Positions 19,335 through 29,117 of a DNA stretch of 31,700 nt are shown here, in pieces. The DNA lies in assembly GCA_021401465.1 (NCBI GenBank), contig JADDMT010000224.1, positions 1 to 31,700 of the forward strand, in the 5' to 3' direction. Both the position numbers and the translations under genes were made by a program. Positions within the stretch are counted from its first letter, which is position 1; each line of letters starts with the position of its first letter. A model generated the notes under the pieces. It saw nothing but the letters and a program-made list of their open reading frames with translations. It searched no databases and was not told the origin of the DNA. Source of the stretch: Teratosphaeria epicoccoides (taxonomy: Eukaryota > Ascomycota > Dothideomycetes > Mycosphaerellales > Teratosphaeriaceae).

Positions 19335-21068
19335 GAATCGAGGTAGGGCTAGAGGATCTGCTATATAGTCGTAATATATAGTAATAGATAGACGTTATGC
19401 TAATGTCATGCTATTTGTAACCTACGCCTCTACCGCTAGGGCGAGGTATACTAGACCTAGGGCATCTAGTATCGGCGGCATCCCTTCTACTACCGCTTTA
19501 GTTTAAGGAGTATCCCTTCATAGTAAGGTTGATATGCTTAGTCTCTACAAGGGCCTAATAGACTACAAAGTATAGCCCGAGGACGTCGACATCTTACCTA
19601 CAATTTCATAAGATGCTAAGAAGAGCAAGACCCTTGTAGATGCTTAGTAAGTTCTCAAGAAAGTCATGAATTGCCGCCTACTATAGCCGCAAGCAGGTCT
19701 TCTACCTATGTGCATAACTACTTATTAGTCATGCCGCAGGATTAGCAGTTAGTACTACTAGCCGAAAGTCTCTCATCGTATGCATATCTCTCTGCTAGCT
19801 AGCGTCTAGGCAGCTAGCTAGCTTATCTACCTCGTATATTTACTACCCTTTCTGTAGAGCCTTTGCTACCTATCGTTCTAGCGCACGTCTCTCTATACGC
19901 GACAATTCCCGTTTAACTTGATTAAGAGGTATCGTAGCTATGAGCTTAATGAGGAGAGTGTATAAGAGCTCGACCTAGAAACCCCTCTGCCTAGGAGTAG
20001 TACTACTAATCTTGCTATTAAGCTATTTATGCCGCGCCATGTTAGCTTTGACCTCTAACGCCGCGGTTAAATAGCTGACACGGGTTCTTGCTCGCTTGAC
20101 GAATAAGTCGTATAGAGTAGTTAACTGATCTGTTAGCTAGTAGGTCAGAAAGTCTGCGTAGAGGGACACCTTACTTGCTACACTAGGCTTAGTAAAGAAA
20201 GCAAGCATAGATCTCCGCGCCCTCGCCAATTTGTCCTAGCTAGCGATCATAGTGTACTGTGTGATTAGACGGTCAAAGCTAGGACTTAGTAGGGCAGGGT
20301 ACTAAACATTCTGAATGCGCGATAGTAACAAGGCCTAGTCTCTTATAGTGTACTCTCGATAGGCCATAGAAGTAGCCTCGCTTAGTTAGTGTAAGAGTAG
20401 CTGCTAGCTAGGAGCAGGCTCCTTCTAATCTAAGATTAGCTAGCTGTTATTACTAACTAGCTTGCGTAGCTAGCAGATTAGCCCCGAATAGACCCGTAGC
20501 TTAAACATCTCTAGCACGCCCTTTGCAAATACTATCTAAAAGCCGTTAGGGCATCTAGCAGCCTGCTTGATACGGGCTATAGGGGTACGACTAAGCCTCG
20601 CCTAGATGAAGCGCTACGAGTCCACGCTTCCCTAGTAGTCCCGCATAGTACTAGAGATTAGTTAGTAACAGTATTACCTCTAAGGCCTAGCTATAACATA
20701 TACTACTAGCTCTTATCTAGCATCTTAGCACAGAAGTCTAGGAAGTATATACTATCTAGCGCAGCTAGCTTTACACTCGCTAGGAGCCTAATCAGGCTAC
20801 CGCTACATGCGACGTTAAGCACCTTGTGCCTAGCTTGATGCTCTACCTAAGGGGCGTAGTTAACGAGATCCTCGTAGGCATCGAAGTCCGGATATGCCTT
20901 CTGCAGCGCGACGGCGGCTTCTAATGCCTAGACGGTATCGCGGACGTAGTCGGCCGCGAACTTGGCGTGCTTAGAACCTACACTAATCGCTAGCTCTAGG
21001 TCTAGGGTCAGATTAGTCAATATAGTAGGTTTGGAATCTACTAGCGCGTTAGTATATAGTCTCGTCAT
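19268..21068 (-). pseudogene. Unknown protein, helical, acidic C-terminus
   Basis: The frame opens at ATG 21068 (MTRLYTNALVDSKPTILTNL). It continues HAKFAADYVRDTV-ALEAAV and LQKAYPDFDAYEDLVNYAP near 20850-20960, then after a frame change near 20650 gives ARIKQAARCPNGFQIVFAKG and LSEATSMAYREYTIRDQALL near 20330-20560. The segment near 19850-19960 is very basic and helical (VKRELSRIERRALER-VAKA). It ends in an acidic stretch within the right arm of the hairpin repeat. Few stops occur in the first 100 codons. I recognise no domain; the length would be about 600 residues. The change of frame may mark an intron. Confidence 0.55.
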
Positions 21069-21279
21069 ACAAGAGCATATAATGCTTACATGCTGTAGTG
21101 TTGTTAGTATGCTAGTATCTATATAGATGCTAAAGAAGAAGCCAAGTACTAGATAAGGTAGTTGTTTAAAAGAAAGAAGTTCGAAGTACTAAGCTTCTTT
21201 TGTATTTTAGTAGCTATAGGTCATGTGCTCTGCATAGTCGCTAACCGCACACGTTACATCGTCACATTATTAGCTTCTG

Positions 21280-21361
21280 CCTAAGAAATGACCAGAAATA
21301 GAAGGCACATGACGCTACTACCTGAAAAATGGCTAGAAACGGAAGGCACGCGACACTGTCA
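21280..21361. repeat. Two 41-bp imperfect tandem repeats
   Basis: Units starting at 21280 (CCTAAGAAATGACCAGAAAT) and 21321 (CCTGAAAAATGGCTAGAAAC) align throughout, each continuing with GGAAGGCAC or GAAGGCAC. The differences are mostly transitions. They lie in the gap between the two unknown genes, upstream of both. Confidence 0.6.
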
Positions 21362-21850
21362 CAGATTCGGTTAAATATCACATACTGCTGCCTAGGCACA
21401 TAACTAAATGAAGAAGGCATGATATCAGGCCATTCTGCCTTAAAAGGCAGTAAAAAATGATCCTTGTAGTTACAACCTACAGACCTTATCTACTACTATA
21501 CAGAGGCATTAGGAATAGTAGTAATCGCGACATAGTTACACTAATGCTAGCTCGATAGCGGCATGTGCACTTAGCAGATATAGCTGCATAGGATAGATGT
21601 CGCCATAGTTGCTACTTCTTTGTTAAGAGTGTATAACTACCTACATGTAGCACATAGCGGCACGTAGCAGCTAACTAATCTAGACGGCAGTCATGACGGC
21701 CTCATGTACGCTAGCTAGGCAGCAGCACATGTACTCGGTAGCAAGAGATATCTATATCTACTACTACTCTTCTACTTTAACTCTTTACTAATTACATCAA
21801 CTAACTTCGAAGACTTGCCTAATATACACAAGTAGTAGTAACATCAATTA
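21362..21850. other. Region without a recognised gene between divergent unknown genes
   Basis: No motif-bearing frame was found. Reading frames are broken on both strands. Together with the 41-bp repeats it would be the shared 5' region of the genes at 21068 (minus) and about 21850 (plus). Confidence 0.3.
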
Positions 21851-23400
21851 ACCCTCTATCTTACTATTTAAGACAATAGCTAGCATAGTCGCTTAATACG
21901 CTAATTGTAGCATTAACAGCCCGCTCAAGAAGTGCCTATGTTAGGCAGTAGCCTACTATAGCAAGAATTGCCAGATAATTAACTAGCATGACAACTACAA
22001 GGACAGCTACGCTAAGTAGCTAACCTAGAATAGGAATTAGTATGCAGTTAACCCTAAGATATGACGACTAGTCACTAACTTCATGTTTACTAGACGCGTC
22101 AAAATCCTGCCGTTTAAGAAGATCTTTGAAGGGGAGGACATAGCGAGTCGCGCGACAAGGGAGCGGGCTAATAGTATACTGCCCCTAATTACGAACAAGG
22201 TGTTCGGAGTGCTACTTACTAGACCGCTAGGTGCACATGAGCTTTTCTTTAGCAGGCTAACTGTCTTTAGTTACAATGGGACCCCTAACGCCCCTTAGAT
22301 GAGTTTTAGGGGGGTCCGTGTGTTTAGGAGCAAAAGGAATAGGAAGGTCGTCTTCATTGTAATAAAGATAGAAGACGCTAATTAGTTAGGCTAAAAGAAG
22401 GTTAATGTCGAGTACAAGACAGAAGACTAGTATACCTAGGCATTCTACTAAGGCCTGTAGAATACATACGACATAGAGCTATTATACGACAAGTTCTCTC
22501 CATGGTTTAGACAGCATTAACAGGGCGAGTTTAGCGACGTAGTCGCAGGAGCCCGTAACAACTTGGCTACTTTAAATAGCATAATGAACAAGCCGTTTAT
22601 CGTCTAGTACTACGTACAGAGGAACGAGATGCGCTAACAAGTGCATATATGTATCTCGACACATGTTTCTGAGGCTATAGTAGGCTAGCGAGCAGGCAGG
22701 CGTAGAGACATATTAGTGTTCTAAAGGGGGGTCTAACTGTGTTTCCTGAAGTCTAGCGAGCTAGCGGAGATAGTATTACTTATAGTTTACTTGTTTCTTA
22801 GCTCCTATGAGACTAGCATGCTAGTAAGAGCTATAGTCCCTGTTAATTTAATACGGTAATAGCAGGTAGATGTAATTTAACAGTAGCATATTTTAGTCGT
22901 AGTAGCTACTTAGCTACTACTAACATAGCGGGCAGGTATGTATGTATTTACTAGAATTCAGATGACATTAATGCGGACCTCTATAGTTTCGTGTAGTCTA
23001 AGTAGTTTGTACTCTGCATGACTATTATGGCTGCTCGGCTACCTTGACTTCGGTTTCTAGTAGTCAAGAAGTATAAGGGAATGTTAGAGAGCGTAGAGGT
23101 TAAAGACAAGATCGTCAAATAGTTTGCGGACTAGATGCGCCTCTAAGCGTATAAGGAAAGGCATAGGAGGATGTAGACGACTTACAAGCTACAGCTGTCG
23201 ACTATAGAAGGCTTTAGAGACTGCCTACAGCGTAGAGATAGCGGCGTAGTAGCTAGTGCGGTAAACGAGCTATGTGAGGGAGACAGCAGTCTAAAGACAA
23301 GTTTCATTCATGAGCATTATAGTAAGAAGAAGGGAGTAGTTAGCAACCTTTCTACCCTGTTATAAGGGGGGCTTACGCAGTTCGTAGTATAGGCTATAGT
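21850..23400 (+). pseudogene. Unknown protein, possibly two exons
   Basis: Plus-strand coding signal begins before 22083 (PLKKCLC-AVAYYSKNC, with stops read as Gln). A stop-free stretch follows at 22083-22298 (FKKIFEGEDIASRATRERAN, NKVFGVLLTRPLGAHELFF). It then reads VVFIVIKIEDAN and GEFSDVVAGARNNLATLNSI to about 22850. After a poorly coding gap a second clean stretch appears at about 23070-23370 (GMLESVEVKDKIVK, STIEGFRDCLQRRDSGVVAS, SLKTSFIHEHYSKKKGVV). The pieces may be exons of one gene or two genes. No domain was recognised. Confidence 0.45.
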
Positions 23401-23873
23401 AATAGTACAGATAACATAGGGATAAGATGTAGACAGCCTAGGGGTCTGTTTTGATTGTTTATTTAGTAGTAGACAAAAAGGTGTATTTTGTGACAAACAA
23501 GCTAAGCTCGTAAGTTAAGAGGGCCTGTATTTGATATCGACACCCTAAGAACGATGCTATTTCCTGTTCTTTAGCCTATTATAGACTACGTATTAGAATA
23601 GTAGCTAATTACTACAGGCAAGTAGCTATAGTAGTATGTGTTCTAACTACTACATATTGCTAATACTTGGTAGTAATGCCTGTCGCTAAATCGCAGGGCT
23701 AGGAGTAGGGCTAAGTAGACATACACATCAGAGGAGCGTATAAGTGTAGGGAAGTAGTAATCGAGTAAAAATCTGTTAAATAAGCACGCTGACGAGTAGG
23801 CATGAGTAGGAAGGCTAACGAGCCCGTGAATCGAGTAGCTAGGAGTAGGGCTAAGTAAGCCAAGCTAGTGAGA
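23401..23873. other. Right subterminal region of the large element
   Basis: No gene was found. It contains a 20-bp direct repeat, GCTAGGAGTAGGGCTAAGTA, at 23698-23717 and 23838-23857, exactly 140 bases apart, and further GAGTAGG-like words between them. Such subterminal repeats are typical transposase-binding regions in CACTA-like elements, but function here is inference. Confidence 0.5.
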
Positions 23874-23900
23874 TACTGCTAGTATACTACTAGCACTTAC
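23874..23900 (-). repeat. Right terminal inverted repeat (23874-23895) with CTTAC flank (23896-23900)
   Basis: It is the reverse complement of the left terminal repeat except for four transitions, and is followed by CTTAC as on the left. To its right gypsy-1 sequence resumes within about 60 bases of the integrase tail. Confidence 0.45.
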
Positions 23901-26900
23901 TTAGCTAACTCGGCTCTACTTAGTCTACTCTTTATACTTTGTACTACTTAGGGGTTAGGTTTTCGAGATGTCTTCTGCTACTAGCATTAGGTCTGCAGGC
24001 TCTTCGCCCTCGCGCTATACCTATAGTTTAAGTAGAGATACGTAGAAGACGTCATGCACACGATACGACGATAGCAACAATAGCTAGTACGCCTGCGAGC
24101 CTATCGCGTCACGTATCTAGAAGGGTCCGACGAACCTTGGCGTCATCTTCCTACTTAGAAATTTTAGCTTAAGATTCTTTGTTAATAGTAACATCTTCGT
24201 ACTAACTGCGTACTACATCGGTTTAGCACAGGCGTTATTATGTTTAATCTAGGATTCTAAGGCCTTTTTCTAGTGTTCTATTAGCACCGAATGTACCTCG
24301 CGTATACGCCGCGCTAACTCCGTAGCGGCCGGTACCCTCTCCTTAGAAGACTCGTCCTGAGGCAGTTCTAGGTATATCTCTAGATTAAAGCCATAAAGAA
24401 TCCAAAATAGCAACATGCGTATAGTAGCATACACGCTATTATTAACTACAAATTCCGCCATAGGAATTACGTCAGCCTAGGCATCCTAGTTCTTAGCATA
24501 GTAGCACTAAAGGTACTACTTAAGAGTCTAGTTCATACGTTTAGTCTAACTATTAGTCTGTAGATAGAGTGCTATACTTAGGTAGTACTTAACACGCGCC
24601 TTAAACAAAAATTCTTGCTAGTATTTACTAGTAAAGACAGAACCTCGATCTAATAGGATACTTTAGGGGACACTAAAGCGCCATATAACTTCGTCACAAA
24701 GTAGTCGCGCAAGCTCACTACTTATGCACTTTTTTGTACATAGGATGAAGACATTCATCTTCGAGTATTAGTCGACTACTATAAGGACAGCATTAACTAC
24801 ATTGCCTCTCTACTTTGCTAGTAGCAAATTAGTGATGAAATCTATAGTTAAGTCTTGCCATAGTCTCTCTAGTAGTAGGAGCGCCTAAGCATCGCCATAG
24901 GGGCGATAGCGCCGAGATTTGCTAATCTAGCATGTCTAGCAGGATTTGACATAGTTAGAGACATCCTGTTCTAGTGTCAGCTACTAGTATTTACGTCCGA
25001 GCAGCGCGTTCGACTTCTCTGCGCTAAAATAGCCCGCAAGTTTATTGTCATGATGAATACAGAGGAGCTGCGAACAGAGTACGTAGTTAGCAGGTACGTA
25101 GAGCCTATTGTTAAAGTACTACAAGTCGCCTGACTTAGTCTAGTACTTCAGACTACCTGCGGTGTCCTAGAGGGCTACACTCTTATTAATTAACTCCGGT
25201 TATCGCTCTTGTAACCGCTAAATAAGTCTCGAGACTTCTTTAAAGGGTTCTTTAGACATTGCATGCTTACTGCATATAAGCTAGTTAACTACTACATAGA
25301 TCGAGCTAGACATAGTCGCCATAACTGCCAGATAGGAGGGTTCGTCGCTAGCGGAGGCCGTGAGGCCCTATTAGACCTGCAGTCGACCTACAAGAGGAGC
25401 TAACGACAGATCGCTACCCTAAACTACAAGCTTTATTTGCAGCGTAGGGAGAAGCTGTTAGTCACCCTGCTCCCTAGTGTTATAGTCTAGTCGTTACGAA
25501 GGACTGTTAGCTAGATTCGTCTTTCCGGAATAATGCTAGATAACGAAGTTAAAGCTAGCGAGGAAAGTCGCCTACCTTGCTTGCTAACTACTAAGCTACT
25601 TCACGCCTATGAAGCCGCGAAGGTTGTTATAGTTATTAAGTACCTTAATAGGGTGCGCTACGCCTTCGAGGTAGTGTTAGTACTCCATAAAGCTGTTAAT
25701 AATAGCTAAAAGCTCTTAGTTATAAGTCTCGTAGTTAAGCTTAGCGCCTTGCATCTTCCGCGACTTAAAGGTAATTAGGTATTATCGCGTACTACCTTCA
25801 TGCGACTAGAGCTACGATATAATTGCGGCTATTACGGATTTTGAAGCATTAGTCTCTATTCGGATCTTCGTAGTAGGGTTAAAGTGCCAAAGTATAGGCG
25901 TAGTTTAAAAAGCTGCTTTAAGTTTAGAGAAAGCTTTGCTCTAAGCCTCCTCCTAAGGCACTAACCCTAGCTTTTTTCCTCGAATCGCGCCCTTTGCGAG
26001 GGCCGTAAGAGGAGCCATAATCTTCGAGTAGGATTGTATGAACCTGCAATAGAAGTTAGTAAATCCTAGGAACACCTGTACTTCTCGGAGGGTAGTTAGC
26101 TATAGCTACTCCGCGATTGCAGACACCCTTTAGTTATCTATAATGACTCCTTCTGTAGAGACGATGTATCCAAGAAACTTAATCCTATCCGTTAGGAATG
26201 AGTACTTCTTTAGGTTTACATATAGAGCAAACTTGTAGAGCTATTCGAGTACTATCCTTAGATGCTAAATATGCTCCTCCTTCGAGTTAGAGTAGACTAG
26301 TATATCGTCTAAATATACTACGTAGTAGGTGTTAACGAGGCCGGCTAGGGCCTAGTTAATATACGCTTAGAACGTTACTAGTGCGTTAGTTAAGCTAAAT
26401 GGCATTACTGTATACTCGAAGTCTCTATACTACATTCGGAATGTAGTCTTCTACTTGTCGCCCTTTTAGAGCGGTATCTAGTAGTAGGCGTCCTTCAAGT
26501 TAATAGACAAGAAGATAGCGGCGTAACTAAGGCAGTCAAGCGTCTCGCTAATAAGTAGTAGGGGGCAGCAGTTCTTCTAAGTTACTACGTTAAGGCCCCT
26601 ATAGTTAACATATAGGCAGAGCGTGTTATTCTTCTTTAGGACAAACATAACTAGCGCTCTAGCCTCGCTGTCGCTTCGTCGGATCCACGCGTTCCTTTGC
26701 GCCTTGTAGAGGTAGTCTTAAAGTGTTTTGAGCTACGATTCTGACATAGGGTACAGAGGTCGATACGGAGGATTGTAACCCTCCTTAAGGTTAATCGCAT
26801 GTTCTGCGTCTAGGGCCCGGGCATAGGCCGCAGCCTCTACGTCGAAAATATCGGCGTATTCCTCTAACTTAGGCAGGAGGGTAACGTCTTCCTTAATGTT

Positions 26901-28703
26901 CTATATGTAGACTATATACATACATTAGACCTTCTTCATGTCCTTATAGAAGCCGTGTACGTCACGCATCCTTACTACAGGAACTTCGCCTATAGAGCTA
27001 TAGAACTAATTATTAGTAGCTCTATTAACAACGACTCCCTGCTTGTAGCGCTAAGGGCGGCTAAGTAGGAGCTCCTTATTAGGAACGTCTTTAGAGTAGA
27101 AGACTTCATTAGTCTCGCGCACTTCTCCTAAGGAGTCCGCGAGTTAGAGGCGCACGTTATACGTGCCTTAAGCTACTATGCCTTCGCCTCGAAAGGACTT
27201 CATAGTAGGCAACAGGGCTCCTAGAATCGGCTTTAAACCAAGCCGTACGATTACCCGCTAGGGTATTACGTTAACCTCTACAAGGTCGTCTAACATATAG
27301 TCTGTTAGCTTAAGCAAGCCATTAACTTGGACCGTACCGGATAGGTACTAGGCAGGCCACGAGTCTACACTATTAGCGACAGATAGCTTAGATACCTGTA
27401 GTAGCTATTCAGTTGTCTTAGGCTTGTCCTTCTTTCGCCTCCCCTCTAGGGAGGTTTCAGACACCTTGCTTACCTTCTTCCTATTACTTCGTTTAGGATA
27501 GTAAGCCGCCTAGTAGTCCCTTGCTCTACAGATGTAGCAGCTGCTCGGAGGCTTCTCGCTACTATCTTTAGGCTTAGAGGGCTTGCTCCTCTAGAATGAA
27601 CTACTACGTTAGACGTGACTATTAGGGCGCTTGTAATAGCGGCCCTTTAGTAGGTCCTTAGGGCTTAAACGCTTATTATGCTTGCTGCCCGATTTTCCAT
27701 TTCGCTTCAAGGTAATCTCTATACGCGTCGCAAGGGACATGAGGTCTTACTAGGTTGTCAGAAGTTCATGAAAAGTCATGATTATGTTCTAAAGATTGTC
27801 ATCAAGTTTAACGAGTAGGTGCCGCACGCGTTACGTCTTAGTATAGGGTAGTATCTGTCTCTTAAGTGTAGCGAGGTAGGTAGCAAAGCTAGAGGTTAAT
27901 TGTCCCTTCCCCTACTTGGCCTTCTCATACTCGACAGACATAGTAAGGGCATAGTTCCCTAGATCCTTGACCTAGTTAACACAGAACTAGCGAAAGTCTG
28001 CCTACATATACGTTCTGTCGTAGACCCTTATAAGGTCATACTACTTATGCTAATTGTTACGAGGTTCCTTATCCTCTTCAAGCTATATCACACTAAAGGC
28101 GACTCGTTTGCCCTCTATAGAATATCCGCATAGGTTAAGCATAAAAACTACCTTACATGCCTGCAAGAAAGTTCGAGCCTCCTTTAAGGTATCTCCCTTA
28201 AACGGCTTTAGGTTGCGTGCGTTACGACTGCCTCCTAGTTAGCCTATCATGGCCCTAAATTCAAGCACTAGATTTGCAGGTACACGCGAAGGCTCTACGC
28301 CTGCTAGTACGTTGTCTTCGCGGGTCCCTAGCGTGAATTCTCGCTAGATTTCTTCGTCCGCTAGTTTATTAGTACTACTTATAGCAACGTCTTCGTCGTC
28401 CTCGCTATTGTCGCTACTAGAAGGAGTGTAGCTCTAGCTCTAGTTTGTAAGGCAGTTCGCGACCTAATTAACAATCATGGCTATAAGGGCTAGGTCGATA
28501 GTCAGGGTTAGCTGCGGTCCCTATACAGGGGGTCTATTACCTTGTCTACTATGTAATTAGCCTCTAGCAGAACTGTCGCTTAATGTAGTGTCACTTGTAG
28601 AGGGTGCTTCTACAGGCTAGTTACTTAGGCTAGATTCGCTATTACGGGTACTTGAGATAGCGCTCGCTACGCGTTAGTTGCGAGTTCGTAGTGCTCTAGA
28701 CAT
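23901..28703 (-). pseudogene. Gypsy-1 Gag-Pol polyprotein remnant
   Basis: It starts at ATG 28703 (MSRALRTRN) with a Ser-rich Gag, acidic near 28370-28430, followed by a retrotransposon-gag-like helical region (27800-28250). The zinc knuckle near 27500-27545 reads CYICRARDY-AAYY, with the last His and Cys replaced by Tyr. A protease-like segment lies near 27250-27300. Reverse transcriptase (about 26000-26900) keeps YLDDILVYS near 26300-26325 and GFTNFYCRF near 26055. The integrase zinc site near 24920-25050 keeps CQTCQISK but has lost its second His. The core shows TIDFI, then DRGSVFTSKY near 24630-24660, and QTNS-TKRMN near 24535-24560, where the catalytic Glu is Lys. The integrase tail GPF-IRDAIGSQAY and VHDVFYVSLLK lies near 24040-24140. 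It then meets the 14.5-kb insertion. Gln/Trp positions are TAG/TAA throughout. Confidence 0.9.
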
Positions 28704-28752
28704 ATCGTAGTATTCTCTACTAGACTGCAAAGCAGGGGGGAGAAAGCAGAAC

Positions 28753-29112
28753 TAATATAGATATATATGCTATATAATATGAAAATATCTCGTAGTATGA
28801 AAGAGTAATCCGACCTTTTAGTAGGTACAAGACAGCACTGCTTTCTGCTTATTGCAGAGGTAGCGCTAGAGGTGCTTATAACCCCTAACGCCCCTTAATT
28901 AGGGAAAGCATGTCTAAGCCTATTCCCGTAGGGGTATCGTAGGGTTAGCGACGTAGGGGCATCCTACGTTAACTATTAATCCTACTTAGACAACATACGA
29001 GCTAACGTATGTACGAAGGACCCCCTTACTATGTGTAGTAGGGTCACTACATACTAAGGGCAGGTATTAGGACCTATGCGGCTCTAATAGCCCCCTAGTA
29101 TTAACCGTATTA
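28753..29112 (-). repeat. 5' LTR of gypsy-1 (360 bp)
   Basis: It is the direct repeat of 6184-6543, with the same TAATA...TATTA ends and the GATAG duplication outside. The Gag ATG lies 50 bases downstream in element orientation. The sequence after the LTR (GTTCTGCTTTCTCC) shows no clear tRNA-complementary primer site starting TGG, so self-priming or mutation of the site is possible. Confidence 0.9.
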
Positions 29113-29117
29113 GATAG
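29113..29117. repeat. Target-site duplication of gypsy-1, right copy (GATAG)
   Basis: Identical to 6179-6183. The gypsy-2 pol frame runs up to this point from the right and resumes at 6178 leftwards. Confidence 0.85.

Larger units (their letters stand above)
9374..23895 (+). mobile_element. Large Plavaka-type DNA transposon (about 14.5 kb) inside gypsy-1
   Basis: The block separates gypsy-1 integrase from its chromodomain. Its ends are 22-bp sequences (9374-9395 and 23874-23895) that align as inverted repeats with only four transition differences, and CTTAC lies just outside both ends. It contains a Plavaka transposase (15114-18615), a helicase fragment, and at least four unrecognised coding remnants. 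A palindromic motif close to the terminal repeat recurs inside it but was not noticed outside. Assignment of the whole block to one element is inference; it could be several nested insertions. Confidence 0.55.
6184..29112 (-). mobile_element. Gypsy-1: complete but dead Ty3/gypsy chromovirus with a nested 14.5-kb insertion
   Basis: It is bounded by two direct 360-bp LTRs and a 5-bp duplication. In transcription order (right to left) it has 5' LTR, gag from 28703, protease, reverse transcriptase, RNase H, integrase (to about 23960), the inserted block 9374-23895, a chromodomain piece (8979-9368), an antisense gene (7267-8838), a polypurine tract and the 3' LTR. Without the insertion the element would be about 8.4 kb, normal for a chromovirus with an extra gene. 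Confidence 0.85.

Noticed and set aside
9374..23895. Starship-type giant element
   Set aside because: No tyrosine-recombinase (DUF3435) captain was recognised at either end; the only transposase seen is of Plavaka type.
24270..24461. Separate small minus-strand gene of 63 codons
   Set aside because: It is a stop-free piece of the gypsy-1 integrase C-terminal part, not an independent gene.
28054..28242. Plus-strand 62-codon frame
   Set aside because: Antisense to the gypsy-1 Gag region, whose minus-strand frame is continuous and recognisable.
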